A stretch of DNA of 64,000 bases from Paenibacillus mendelii (GTDB lineage: Bacteria; Bacillota; Bacilli; Paenibacillales; Paenibacillaceae), in contig NZ_JANHOF010000007.1 in NCBI RefSeq assembly GCF_024498075.1, positions 186,001 through 250,000 of the forward strand, in the 5' to 3' direction. The notes beneath the pieces are model-generated. The model made no database searches, was not told the origin of the DNA, and saw nothing but the letters and a program-made list of their open reading frames with translations. Below are positions 54,169 to 62,402 of the stretch, in pieces (within the stretch, counting starts at the first letter, position 1; each line of letters opens with the position of its first letter). A program made the translations under genes and the position numbers.

Positions 54169-54538
54169 GTTCAACTACTCCTTTTCTGCTGCGTGGAATG
54201 AATCCCGTCAGTTGCTAATCTTGCTTCTGTTCGCCCGAATACGACGGTCACTTCGTATACTGTGCTATAATACGGAGTACTACTACATGTTAATTATTGT
54301 CTATATATTCTTTCCTAACGTCAAGGAATCGTAAACGAACCCTGTAAACGTACCATAATTTTTCTCTGTTAGAAACATTAGAACGCCTTAACCTTTCGTG
54401 AAGCAGCAGGAAAATGCCCCATGGAGATGGAATTAATATTAAACATAATACGAAGTAGAACTCGTACTTCGAGTTTAAGCAACACGAAGTATGGTAAAGT
54501 AATGCTTGATAATACCAGGTATAAAGGAGGAAGTAATC
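54169..54538 (+). promoter_or_regulatory. Repeat-bearing region upstream of the ParM-like gene
   Basis: The heptamer TACTTCG or its complement occurs at 54451-54457, 54465-54471 and 54485-54491, with an imperfect copy at 54249-54255. An extended -10 TGCTATAAT is at 54263-54271. The three close repeats sit within 90 bp of the start codon, where an operator or centromere-like site would be. Confidence 0.5.
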
Positions 54539-55735
54539 ATGAATTATCATTTTTTTGTAGGCAACGATAATGGTAACAGCGAGCATGACATGATTGTTGA
54601 TGGCCGATTAATTCAACAGCCGAATGTCAATTGTACGGTAGACGTACTGCCGTGGAGCGAGGAGCAATCGCCGGAGAGCTTCATCAAGAATCTCCAGGAA
54701 CAGTTAGTTGTTACGATCGATTCGCCTGCGACTCGTCCAGGCATGTACTATGTTGGTAAATTCGCGCTGGAGAGCGGTGAGATTCTCGATAACCTGCAAA
54801 TCGGTATCGATTTGAAATGTGATATGGATTTGCCGGTCGTTAATACACTTGCCCAAATCGCAGCTGTGGCGGTTCAGAAGGCGTATGACGAGGAGAAGAA
54901 AATTCCCGATCAAATTGATGTGGAGATCGATATGGCAACTGCGCTGCCGGTTACCCAGCATACGGATGAGAACGCGGCTAAGTTTGAGAAGCGCTTCATG
55001 TCCGGCACACATCATGTTACGGTACACTTGGGCATTCATCGGGTTGCGGTCAAGCTCGTCTTCTCGTTCACGAAGGTCGTTCCGGAAGCAACGCCGGTCA
55101 TCTTCACGCTGCAGAAGGATGCTGACGGCAGCTGGCGCGATGGCGATATTTTCAAGGATTTTACCGAGACATACGGGCTGGAGAAGAAGTTTAACGGCAG
55201 TTATTTCAAGGATAAGCGGATTCTTCATGTCGATATCGGAGATGGTTCCACAGAATACCCGATTACCGAAGGGAATAAATTCCTTCGCCAGTTCGTTCAT
55301 GGCAGCCATCATGGCATTGGATACGCCATCGAGGAAGCGCTGGATGATTTCAATAAACAGATTCACCTTCCCGACAGCCCGCGGCAGTTCTTCAGCGATG
55401 TGATTAAGAACACTAAACATAAGTACCATGCCCGTGCGCTCCGTACCTTGAAGCGTCCGCTAGAGAGCCAAGCCAGACAGATTATTCAGAACGTGAAAAG
55501 ACAGCTCACGAAAGCGCGTAATGAAATCGACGTCATCTGCGTGTATGGCGGCGGAAGCATCTTGCTGCATACGATTCTAAACCCGCTGCTCAAGGAGCTA
55601 TGCGATGAGCGGGAGATGAAGCTTCTCTATATCCCTTCGGAGTTCGCGGTTCAATTGAACGCGATGGGCCTTGATTCATTCGTCCGCGGGAAAATTTATG
55701 AAGCGCTGAAGAACAAAGCGGCTCTGCCTGTATAA
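54539..55735 (+). CDS. ParM/StbA-type actin-like protein
   Basis: This is a filament-forming ATPase of the actin superfamily, 398 residues. The first phosphate loop is VGNDNGNSEHD near residue 7, the second is HVDIGDGSTEYPI, and the adenosine loop is VYGGGSILL. Such proteins push apart plasmid copies when a ParR adaptor binds a repeat-rich centromere. ATG at 54539 follows AAAGGAGG. A small acidic-tailed gene follows at 51 bp, and repeats flank the pair. Whether it segregates DNA here or has a chromosomal role is open. Confidence 0.88.
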   Translation: MNYHFFVGNDNGNSEHDMIVDGRLIQQPNVNCTVDVLPWSEEQSPESFIKNLQEQLVVTIDSPATRPGMYYVGKFALESGEILDNLQIGIDLKCDMDLPVVNTLAQIAAVAVQKAYDEEKKIPDQIDVEIDMATALPVTQHTDENAAKFEKRFMSGTHHVTVHLGIHRVAVKLVFSFTKVVPEATPVIFTLQKDADGSWRDGDIFKDFTETYGLEKKFNGSYFKDKRILHVDIGDGSTEYPITEGNKFLRQFVHGSHHGIGYAIEEALDDFNKQIHLPDSPRQFFSDVIKNTKHKYHARALRTLKRPLESQARQIIQNVKRQLTKARNEIDVICVYGGGSILLHTILNPLLKELCDEREMKLLYIPSEFAVQLNAMGLDSFVRGKIYEALKNKAALPV

Positions 55736-55786
55736 GCCGAGCAGAGGTTTCTTTGATAATTCAAGGATTGGCAGAAGGTGACAAGG

Positions 55787-56137
55787 ATGAAGAAAACGAA
55801 AGAACCCGGCGGCAATATAAGTTTGAAGACGAAGAAGAACGAGGATCCCGCCATCATGCAATGGCTCAACGCGCAGACCAACCTGATGGATTCCATCCGA
55901 TATCTGATCGAGAATGAAATCCGTCAGAACGGCGTGCGTAATTTGCAGGCATTCGTTCCTGCCGAACGCGCTTTTGGGGCTTCGAGTCAACCGCTGTCGA
56001 ATACAGGTGTTCCGGCTTCGGGGGCGGCAGGCTTCCAACAAGAGGTCGCAGCTGGTATTGAAGAGCCCGAATCACAGACGCCTGAGCCGGCGGCAGAAGA
56101 CGATATCGATGACGATGATATTGAGTCGTGGACATAG
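55787..56137 (+). CDS. Small partner protein of the ParM-like actin (ParR-like candidate)
   Basis: This is a 116-residue protein with a basic N-terminus (MKKTKEPGGNISLKTKK), a helical middle (IMQWLNAQTNLMDSIRYLIENEIRQNG) and a very acidic tail (DDIDDDDIESWT). This layout, DNA-binding head and acidic filament-contacting tail, is that of ParR adaptors. It lies directly after the actin gene and before an array of ACTTAGT repeats. ATG at 55787 follows AAGGTG. Sequence resemblance to known ParR is not evident to me. Confidence 0.6.
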   Translation: MKKTKEPGGNISLKTKKNEDPAIMQWLNAQTNLMDSIRYLIENEIRQNGVRNLQAFVPAERAFGASSQPLSNTGVPASGAAGFQQEVAAGIEEPESQTPEPAAEDDIDDDDIESWT

Positions 56138-56145
56138 AAATCACA

Positions 56146-56252
56146 TAAGTAATACTTAGTAATATGGAATATTACAAAGACGCACTAAGTAAAACTTGGT
56201 GCTTCTTTGTGATGAGAAAATAGAATTACTTGATATGACTTAGTATTACTTA
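56146..56252 (+). repeat. ACTTAGT repeat cluster downstream of the actin operon
   Basis: TAAGTAATACTTAGT (56146-56160) reappears inverted at 56238-56252 with one change. Between them a hairpin (56175-56209) carries ACTAAGT and ACTTGGT in its stem. Exact ACTTAGT cores lie at 56154-56160, 56184-56190 (minus) and 56238-56244. Confidence 0.65.
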
Positions 56253-56255
56253 CGG

Positions 56256-56295
56256 AAAAGGCTTTCTCCGATCTAACCGGGGAAAGCCTTTTTTT
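56256..56295. terminator. Terminator between the actin operon and modB
   Basis: The stem AAAAGGCTTTCTCCG/CGGGGAAAGCCTTTT is followed by further T residues. Confidence 0.85.
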
Positions 56296-56314
56296 CTGTA
56301 GATTTTCACTTTAT

Positions 56315-56977
56315 CTAATCCTTTGAAAACCGGTTTGCAAGCATGAGCATGATGAAGGAAATCAGGATCATTGCCCCGGCCCAGGCCCAAGCCAGCTGCA
56401 TTCTGTCGCTGTCTACCGCGATATAGATGGCCGTTGCTATCGTCTGTGTTTGGCCAGGAATATTTCCGGCAATCATTAGAGTTGCCCCAAACTCGCCAAG
56501 ACCACGCGCAAACCCGAGGATATAGCCCGCTGTTAAGGTTCGTACGGCTAACGGTGCCGTTATGTATCGGAATACTTGCCACTCCGAGGCGCCAAGAGCC
56601 CGTGCCGAATCCTCGAGCTCGTGATCCACGCCCTCGAAGCCGGCTCTCATCGTCCGGTAGGCGAGAGGGAAGGCTACGACAGCCGCTGCTATGATTGCCG
56701 CTCCTAGCGTGAAGACAATCGGTGCGCTGAACAGCTTCTCGTAAGCTATTCCAACCCAGCTTCGCCTGCCCAGGACGACGAGCAGGATAAACCCGATAAC
56801 TGTAGGCGGCAATACAAGCGGCAGCAGGAGCAGCGTTTCCACGATATTCTTGAAGGTAAAGCGGGCGCGGGCCATCCACCAGGCTAACATCATTGACAGA
56901 AAGAAAACAAGGATACTTGCTGCGACCGATATTTTTATCGATATGATGATCGGTGCGATGAATTCATTCCAGTTCAT
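56315..56977 (-). CDS. modB: Molybdate-type ABC transporter permease
   Basis: This is a 220-residue permease with about five helices. It matches ModB in LLLLPLVLPPTVIGFILLVVLGRRSWVG, the coupling loop LEDSARALGASEWQVFRYITAPLA, and GLGEFGATLMIAGNIPGQTQTIATAIY. It would import molybdate or tungstate together with a binding protein and ATPase, but neither modA nor modC is in this window. ATG at 56977 fits AGGA at 8 nt better than the ATG at 56986. Confidence 0.88.
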   Translation of the reverse strand: MNWNEFIAPIIISIKISVAASILVFFLSMMLAWWMARARFTFKNIVETLLLLPLVLPPTVIGFILLVVLGRRSWVGIAYEKLFSAPIVFTLGAAIIAAAVVAFPLAYRTMRAGFEGVDHELEDSARALGASEWQVFRYITAPLAVRTLTAGYILGFARGLGEFGATLMIAGNIPGQTQTIATAIYIAVDSDRMQLAWAWAGAMILISFIMLMLANRFSKD

Positions 56978-57101
56978 AATGTTCATCCTAACTAAATCTC
57001 ATCCTTATACATAGTTCCCATTGAAGGTATCGTACCATATTGAAGTGATGGATCGTAAAGAAAATCTAAAGAAAGCAAACCTCTTACCTGAAGTTCCTGC
57101 A

Positions 57102-57131
57102 TTGTAAGGGCTATCATTCACCGCGCATAAT
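57102..57131 (+). promoter_or_regulatory. Promoter of the second sugar ABC locus
   Basis: TTGTAA (57102-57107), an 18-nt spacer and CATAAT (57126-57131) lie about 30 bp before the binding-protein gene. Confidence 0.45.
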
Positions 57132-57162
57132 AAAGCTATAAACGAACCGAGGGGGACTACAA

Positions 57163-58524
57163 GTGGCTAACAAATTTAACTTGATGAAGCTCGTTCTGGC
57201 TGGCACACTGGCGCTTACCTTAACTGCATGCGGCAGCAGCGGAACGAATAACGGCAATAGCGAAAATGCGGCGAAGCCCGACAATACAGCGGCAGGCAGT
57301 ACGAATAAGCCGGAAGATACGAAGAAAGACAACGTCACCATCACCTTCCAAAACATCTATCCCGATCCGACCGATCCTAAGAATGGCATGATGAAGAAAA
57401 TCGTGAAGCAATACGAGACGGAGCATCCGAATATCAAGATCGAGCTGGATTCACTCAATACGGACCAGCAGAAGCTGAAGCTGAAGACACAAGCCGCCTC
57501 CAAGGAGGTGCCGGACATTACAATCGTGAATCCGGCGGCTCAGATGCAGCCGTTCGTTGAGGCCGGATTGTTCGCACCGCTGAACGACATGGTGGAGCAG
57601 AATGGCTTGAAGGATACGTTCCAGGAAGGAATTCTGGATTGGTATACGTTTGATAATAACTTGTATGCACTGCCTGATGGCAACAATATCGGCGTTGTTT
57701 ACTACAACAAAGAGCTGTTCGAGCAGGGCGGCGTCAACGTACCGACTACATTCGAGGAAATGGTCGATGTGGTGAAAGCCCTCAAGGCTAAAGGCATTCA
57801 GCCAATGGCGATTGGCGAGAAAGATACATGGACCGGTTCATTCTTATTCATGAATATGCTGCTTCGTACGAATGGCGGTCCTGGCTTCCTTCAGGATGTT
57901 ATCGATGGGAAGAAAACGTTCGAGGACCCGGCTTTCACGGAGGCTGTTAGCAGCTTTGAAGATCTGGTTCAAGCCGGCGCGTTCCAAGAGGGAGCAACGT
58001 CCTTCGACTACAATGCAGGCGAGAACCTGTTCAAAACCGGTAAAGCTGCGATGTACTATATGGGCAGCTGGGCGACTGGCGGTATTGAGACCTCCTCTGT
58101 TAACGGCAAAGTCGGCGTATTCAAATTCCCGACGATCAATGGCAAAGGCAATGCGGATGAGTTCATGCTAGCTCCAGGCAGCGGATTCGCAATCTCCGCG
58201 AACAGCAAGCACCTGCAAGAAACGAAGGATTTCCTGAACTACTTCATGATTAATTTCCCGAAAGAAGCATTCGCCGTGAAAGGCGCGGTAGGGATTGCAC
58301 AGAAGGTGGATGGCGATTTCAAGGCAGCGGGATACTCCGACATGGCTATGGAAGTGCTCTCCTTGTTCCAAAGCGTGAAGGGCGGCGATCTGGCGTTCGA
58401 TAACACGATGAACCCGGGTACAGCGCAAGGCCATCTCACCAGCATTCAGAATCTATTCGTACAGAAGACAGACCCCGCTGACGTGGCGAAGGAGCATCAA
58501 TCCGCTTACGATAGCAACAAGTAA
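57163..58524 (+). CDS. Extracellular sugar-binding lipoprotein (ABC family 1)
   Basis: This is a 453-residue solute-binding protein. A signal peptide ends in the lipobox LTAC near residue 24, followed by a Ser/Asn/Gly-rich linker. The mature part has family-1 features such as PDNNIGVVYYNKELFEQGGV and GKAAMYYMGSWATGG. GTG start with GAGGGGG upstream. It heads a locus with two permeases, a kinase and a regulator, and lacks an ATPase. A hairpin after it probably limits read-through to the permeases. Confidence 0.92.
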   Translation: MANKFNLMKLVLAGTLALTLTACGSSGTNNGNSENAAKPDNTAAGSTNKPEDTKKDNVTITFQNIYPDPTDPKNGMMKKIVKQYETEHPNIKIELDSLNTDQQKLKLKTQAASKEVPDITIVNPAAQMQPFVEAGLFAPLNDMVEQNGLKDTFQEGILDWYTFDNNLYALPDGNNIGVVYYNKELFEQGGVNVPTTFEEMVDVVKALKAKGIQPMAIGEKDTWTGSFLFMNMLLRTNGGPGFLQDVIDGKKTFEDPAFTEAVSSFEDLVQAGAFQEGATSFDYNAGENLFKTGKAAMYYMGSWATGGIETSSVNGKVGVFKFPTINGKGNADEFMLAPGSGFAISANSKHLQETKDFLNYFMINFPKEAFAVKGAVGIAQKVDGDFKAAGYSDMAMEVLSLFQSVKGGDLAFDNTMNPGTAQGHLTSIQNLFVQKTDPADVAKEHQSAYDSNK

Positions 58525-58535
58525 GTGAAACCTAA

Positions 58536-58580
58536 TCGATGTGAAGGGGTTCATCAGATCCCTTTCACATCGAAATTGTT
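58536..58580 (+). terminator. Attenuating hairpin after the binding-protein gene
   Basis: TCGATGTGAAGGG (58536-58548) pairs with CCCTTTCACATCGA (58560-58573) with one bulge, followed by AAATTGTTT. The weak T-run suits partial termination inside an operon. Confidence 0.65.
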
Positions 58581-58589
58581 TATGCCAAG

Positions 58590-58663
58590 CGAAGCTTCAT
58601 ACAACAACCTGTTTTGTTGCGAAGATGATTCACAGTAGTAATGCTCCCAAAACTTTTAGGAGG
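58590..58663 (+). promoter_or_regulatory. Leader element with the same topology as the asparaginase leader
   Basis: ACAACAA (58601-58607) pairs with TTGTTG (58614-58619), flanked by CTTC/GAAG. GTTTTG (58611-58616) in the loop region can pair with CAAAAC (58648-58653). AAAACTTTTAGGAGG (58649-58663) is identical to the end of the asparaginase leader, with the ribosome site at 58658-58663. Confidence 0.5.
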
Positions 58664-58671
58664 CGAGAAGG

Positions 58672-59562
58672 TTGAATGTGCTCAGAGTCTCCAAATGGAC
58701 GATAGCCGCTTTCGTGCTGCCATGTTTGCTGATCTACGTTGGCCTAGTGTTTGTACCGATCCTCGTCTCGATTTATAGCGGATTGCTGGATTGGAACGGT
58801 ATCGGTGAATCCAAATTCATTGGATTGCAAAATTTCCATAAGCTCTTGTTCGACGATCCGGTATTCTGGCCTTCGGTTCGCCGTACACTCATGTTCGCCG
58901 TGTTCTCCATGGTTGAAATTCCAGTCGCGCTGTTCGTGGCTATTCTGCTTAACCGTTTTATCAAAAAACCGAATTTTCTCGTATCCAGTTACTTTCTGCC
59001 CGTTATTCTATCGGTCGTCATCATCGGTCAGCTGTGGAAAACGATCTATAACCCTGCTGCGATGGGGGGCATGCTGAATCAAGTTCTCGAAGCGGTGCAT
59101 CTGGACAGCTGGACGCGGTCCTGGTTGACCGACCCGAGCGTCGCGATGTACGCGCTCTACTTTGTCGCCCTTTGGCAGTACTTGGGCTATCATACGCTCA
59201 TCCAGTTTACCGGTATACAGAACATCCCGGCTGATATCTATGAAGCGGCTAAGATTGATGGTGCCGATGGCCTGCAGGCCGACTGGTATATCACCCTACC
59301 GATGAATATTCCGATTATCAAAATATCGATCGTTCTCGCCTTTATCGGCTCGCTGCAGGCCTTCGACATGATTATGGTTATGACGGGCGGCGGACCGGCA
59401 CATGCGACAGACGTGATCTCCACCCACATGTACAACATGTCGTTCTTGTCCATGAAATATGGATACGGCAGTGCGATTGCTGCTTTCTTAGTGGTCTTAT
59501 GCTTGCTGGCGACCCTCATTATCAACCTCGTCTTTAACCGGCTGGAGAAAAAATTTACGTAG
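58672..59562 (+). CDS. ABC sugar permease (UgpA/MsmF type)
   Basis: This is a six-helix permease of 296 residues. It begins LPCLLIYVGLVFVPILVSIYSGLLDWNG, and the coupling loop is YEAAKIDGADGLQADWYITLPMNIP. The start is TTG at 58672, 8 nt after AGGAGG, within the structured leader. It is followed at 16 bp by the second permease. It receives sugar from the binding protein encoded just upstream. Confidence 0.93.
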   Translation: MNVLRVSKWTIAAFVLPCLLIYVGLVFVPILVSIYSGLLDWNGIGESKFIGLQNFHKLLFDDPVFWPSVRRTLMFAVFSMVEIPVALFVAILLNRFIKKPNFLVSSYFLPVILSVVIIGQLWKTIYNPAAMGGMLNQVLEAVHLDSWTRSWLTDPSVAMYALYFVALWQYLGYHTLIQFTGIQNIPADIYEAAKIDGADGLQADWYITLPMNIPIIKISIVLAFIGSLQAFDMIMVMTGGGPAHATDVISTHMYNMSFLSMKYGYGSAIAAFLVVLCLLATLIINLVFNRLEKKFT

Positions 59563-59578
59563 AGAGGAGGATGTGGCT

Positions 59579-60460
59579 ATGAGTCAAGCCATTCAAGCAG
59601 CGACCGGCAACCGCGCCGTGAGGATCGGAAGAAAACCGTTCTCTCTGACGCGGGTGATCGTGATCGCGTTATTATCCGTACTATTCGTCACGCAGCTGTA
59701 TCCGCTCCTCTGGCTGCTGATTTATTCGCTCAAGAACAATGAGGAGATTCTATCCGGGCGCTTCTTTTCCTTGCCGGCTTCCCCGCAATGGGTCAATTTC
59801 ACCAATGCGATCGAGTCCGGCAACTACTTCAAATATTTGTTTAACAGTCTCTTCGTGACATCGGTGACGATGATCGGCGTGCTGCTGCTAAGCACACTTA
59901 CATCATTCGCAATCGGTCGGTTCAGATGGCGTTATGGGCAGGCGGTTCTGGTCTTGTTTCTGGTCGGAATGATGGTTCCGATGCAGGCGACGCTGCTGCC
60001 CCTGATGATTATTTTTAAGAATATGGGCATTCTGAATACGCATCTATCGCTTATTCTGCCGTATATTGCCTTCCAGACGCCGATCGCCGTATTCATACTG
60101 AGCGGTTTCATGAAATCCATCCCCCACGAGATCGAGGAATCGGCGGTGGTCGACGGTGCGGGCATCTTCCGGATCTTCCGGAGCATCATTCTGCCGATAT
60201 CCGTTCCGCCGATGATGACGGTATGCATCCTGACGTTCATTAATATCTGGAATGAATATATTCTGGCGGCAACATTCATCTCCTCGGAGAGGCTCAAGAC
60301 GCTGCCTTTCGGCGTAAACAGCTTCGTCAGTCAATATTCCGTCAATTATGGAGCGATCGGGGCGTTTCTGGTGCTTGGCGCGCTTCCGGTTATTATCATT
60401 TATTTCTTGCTGGCGGACAAAATAACGAAAGGCATGGTAGCGGGAGCGGTGAAAGGTTAA
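59579..60460 (+). CDS. ABC sugar permease (UgpE/MsmG type)
   Basis: This is the second permease, about 293 residues with six helices. The coupling loop is IEESAVVDGAGIFRIFRSIILPISVPP and the C-terminus LADKITKGMVAGAVKG is typical. ATG at 59579 follows GAGGAGG at 8 nt. No ATPase gene follows, so a shared ATPase is implied. Confidence 0.93.
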   Translation: MSQAIQAATGNRAVRIGRKPFSLTRVIVIALLSVLFVTQLYPLLWLLIYSLKNNEEILSGRFFSLPASPQWVNFTNAIESGNYFKYLFNSLFVTSVTMIGVLLLSTLTSFAIGRFRWRYGQAVLVLFLVGMMVPMQATLLPLMIIFKNMGILNTHLSLILPYIAFQTPIAVFILSGFMKSIPHEIEESAVVDGAGIFRIFRSIILPISVPPMMTVCILTFINIWNEYILAATFISSERLKTLPFGVNSFVSQYSVNYGAIGAFLVLGALPVIIIYFLLADKITKGMVAGAVKG

Positions 60461-60536
60461 TTTCGCCACTCTCCTTCTTTTTGTTACCTGTGATAAGATG
60501 TGAGGAAACGCCGCACAAGAAAGGGGACGACATCGA

Positions 60537-62402
60537 TTGGCACGGTCACGGGGCATGCATTCCATTCATAACCGGCTGTTCCTGTTGTTTCTCTCCTGTA
60601 TGATGGCACTTCTCATCGTCGGTAGCTATTTGTATTATCGGAGCACCACGGAGATCATTCATGACAAGATCGGAGACATGGCCGAGAAAAATATTTCGCA
60701 GACAGCGGGTCTGTTCGACCTGCTGCTCGAAGGATATGACAGCGTTACGAAATCGCTCAACAGCAATTATGAGCTGCTGCGTCTGCTGGAGCTAAGAGAG
60801 AAGGAGAAGAATCCGGCGGTCAGCGCGAATATCGAACGGTCGATTACGAATATTCTGGGTGCTGTGTTCTATTCGCGCGACGACATCATCGGCATTCACG
60901 TTGTGACCCATAAGGGGAAGCTATACAACTACGAGAAACGCTTCGCCGGGGTAATTGATCCGGATTATAAAGAATCGGGCTGGTTCCAGAAGCTGAAGCA
61001 GTCGAGCGGCGAAATGGTATGGATGGGATTGTACGACGGCTCCGTCATCAATACGATGCAGGAAGAGCCGGTATTTGTCTTTGGCCGGCAGCTGTATGAC
61101 TTGAATACGTACAAGAGGATCGGGGTGGTCTTTATCGAAACCGACCCGAAGCCGATTATGTCGGCGCTCTCCAATGTGACGATTAGTCCGAACAGCCGGG
61201 TGTACATCGCCGATAACGAGGATCGGATTATTGCTACAACTGAGAATGATGGGGTAGCTGCACCGTCCTTCAGCGGCTTGCCGCGGCCGGATCGCGATCA
61301 TGTGATCGTAGACAACCGGACCGACCAGCTCATCGTCGCTGCAAGAGCGGAGCTGGCCGATTGGACGGTCTTCGGATTAACGCCCAAAGCGGATATCAAC
61401 GCAGAGGTCGTGAAGGCGAGAAAGTATTTGCTGATCGTCATTGTCTTATTCGTCATGATGTCCACGGCGCTGGCATCCTTAATTTCCCGGAACATTGCTT
61501 CGCCGCTCAAGCTGTTGATTCGTCAGATGCGGCAGGTCGAGATGGGGAATTTCAAGGGTACGGTGAACGTCAATTCATTCGAGGAAATCAACAGCCTAGT
61601 CTCCTCGTTCAATCGAATGGTAAACCGCATGGATGAGCTGATTGAGCGGATCACGCTCGCATCGATTAGCGAGAAGAATGCGGAGCTGCAGGCGCTGCAA
61701 TCGCAGGTCAATCCGCATTTTCTCTACAATACGCTGGATATGATCTACTGGATGCTGGACGAGAGGGAGAATGATCGGCTGGGGAGGGTGATTCTCTCAC
61801 TGTCTCATATGTTTCGCTACAGCAGCGACTGGCAGGAAGCCTCCCGGACGACGCTCCGCCAAGAGCTCGATCAGATGCGTCACTACATGACGATCATAGA
61901 GAATCGCTTGGAAGGAAGGGTACGGACTGAGGTTCAAGTGGACGATGCCTGGCTGGATATAACCCTTCCGAAGATGACCATCCAACCGATTATTGAGAAT
62001 GCGGTAAAAAGCGGCCTTGAACCGGTGAATCGCCCCGGCTTGCTTCGGGTCTATACGGAAACGAGCGGGCAAGAGCTGCATATCGTCATTGAAGATAACG
62101 GAATTGGCATGGATGAGCACACGTTAACAGCCTTGCAAACGGCCTTGTTGGACGGAAGCTCCACGCCTGATAGGGATGACGGCCAAGAATGGTCGGCAGA
62201 CAGTGGAATCGCAGGTGCATCCAGTGCCATGAAGCGCAAGGGAATCGGACTTCCCAATGTGCATCGCCGTATTGTCCTCATGTTCGGGGAGCAATATGGA
62301 CTTCGGGTCGAGAGTGAACAAGGTAAGGGAACGACGGTAGTGATCTCCATGCCGCTTCCCTCGAAAGGCAGGATGATCGATGAACATACTGATCGTAGAT
62401 GA
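60537..62402 (+). CDS. Sensor histidine kinase (YesM-like)
   Basis: This is a membrane sensor of 621 residues. The first helix is LFLLFLSCMMALLIVGSYLYY, followed by an extracellular Cache-like domain of about 260 residues, a second helix (LLIVIVLFVMMSTALASLI), HAMP, and the acceptor His in SQVNPHFLYNTLDM. The ATP-binding region has QPIIENAVKSGLEP and DNGIGMD. The start is TTG at 60537 with AAGGGGAC upstream. It overlaps its regulator gene by 23 bp. Confidence 0.92.
   Translation: MARSRGMHSIHNRLFLLFLSCMMALLIVGSYLYYRSTTEIIHDKIGDMAEKNISQTAGLFDLLLEGYDSVTKSLNSNYELLRLLELREKEKNPAVSANIERSITNILGAVFYSRDDIIGIHVVTHKGKLYNYEKRFAGVIDPDYKESGWFQKLKQSSGEMVWMGLYDGSVINTMQEEPVFVFGRQLYDLNTYKRIGVVFIETDPKPIMSALSNVTISPNSRVYIADNEDRIIATTENDGVAAPSFSGLPRPDRDHVIVDNRTDQLIVAARAELADWTVFGLTPKADINAEVVKARKYLLIVIVLFVMMSTALASLISRNIASPLKLLIRQMRQVEMGNFKGTVNVNSFEEINSLVSSFNRMVNRMDELIERITLASISEKNAELQALQSQVNPHFLYNTLDMIYWMLDERENDRLGRVILSLSHMFRYSSDWQEASRTTLRQELDQMRHYMTIIENRLEGRVRTEVQVDDAWLDITLPKMTIQPIIENAVKSGLEPVNRPGLLRVYTETSGQELHIVIEDNGIGMDEHTLTALQTALLDGSSTPDRDDGQEWSADSGIAGASSAMKRKGIGLPNVHRRIVLMFGEQYGLRVESEQGKGTTVVISMPLPSKGRMIDEHTDRR

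Noticed and set aside
54704-55429. Minus-strand frame of 241 codons opposite the ParM-like gene
   Set aside because: Antisense shadow of the actin gene; no promoter or ribosome site and no recognisable fold.
56250-56879. Minus-strand 209-codon frame
   Set aside because: It overlaps modB in another frame on the same strand and is rich in Arg, Ser and Gly, as frame-shifted reading often is.
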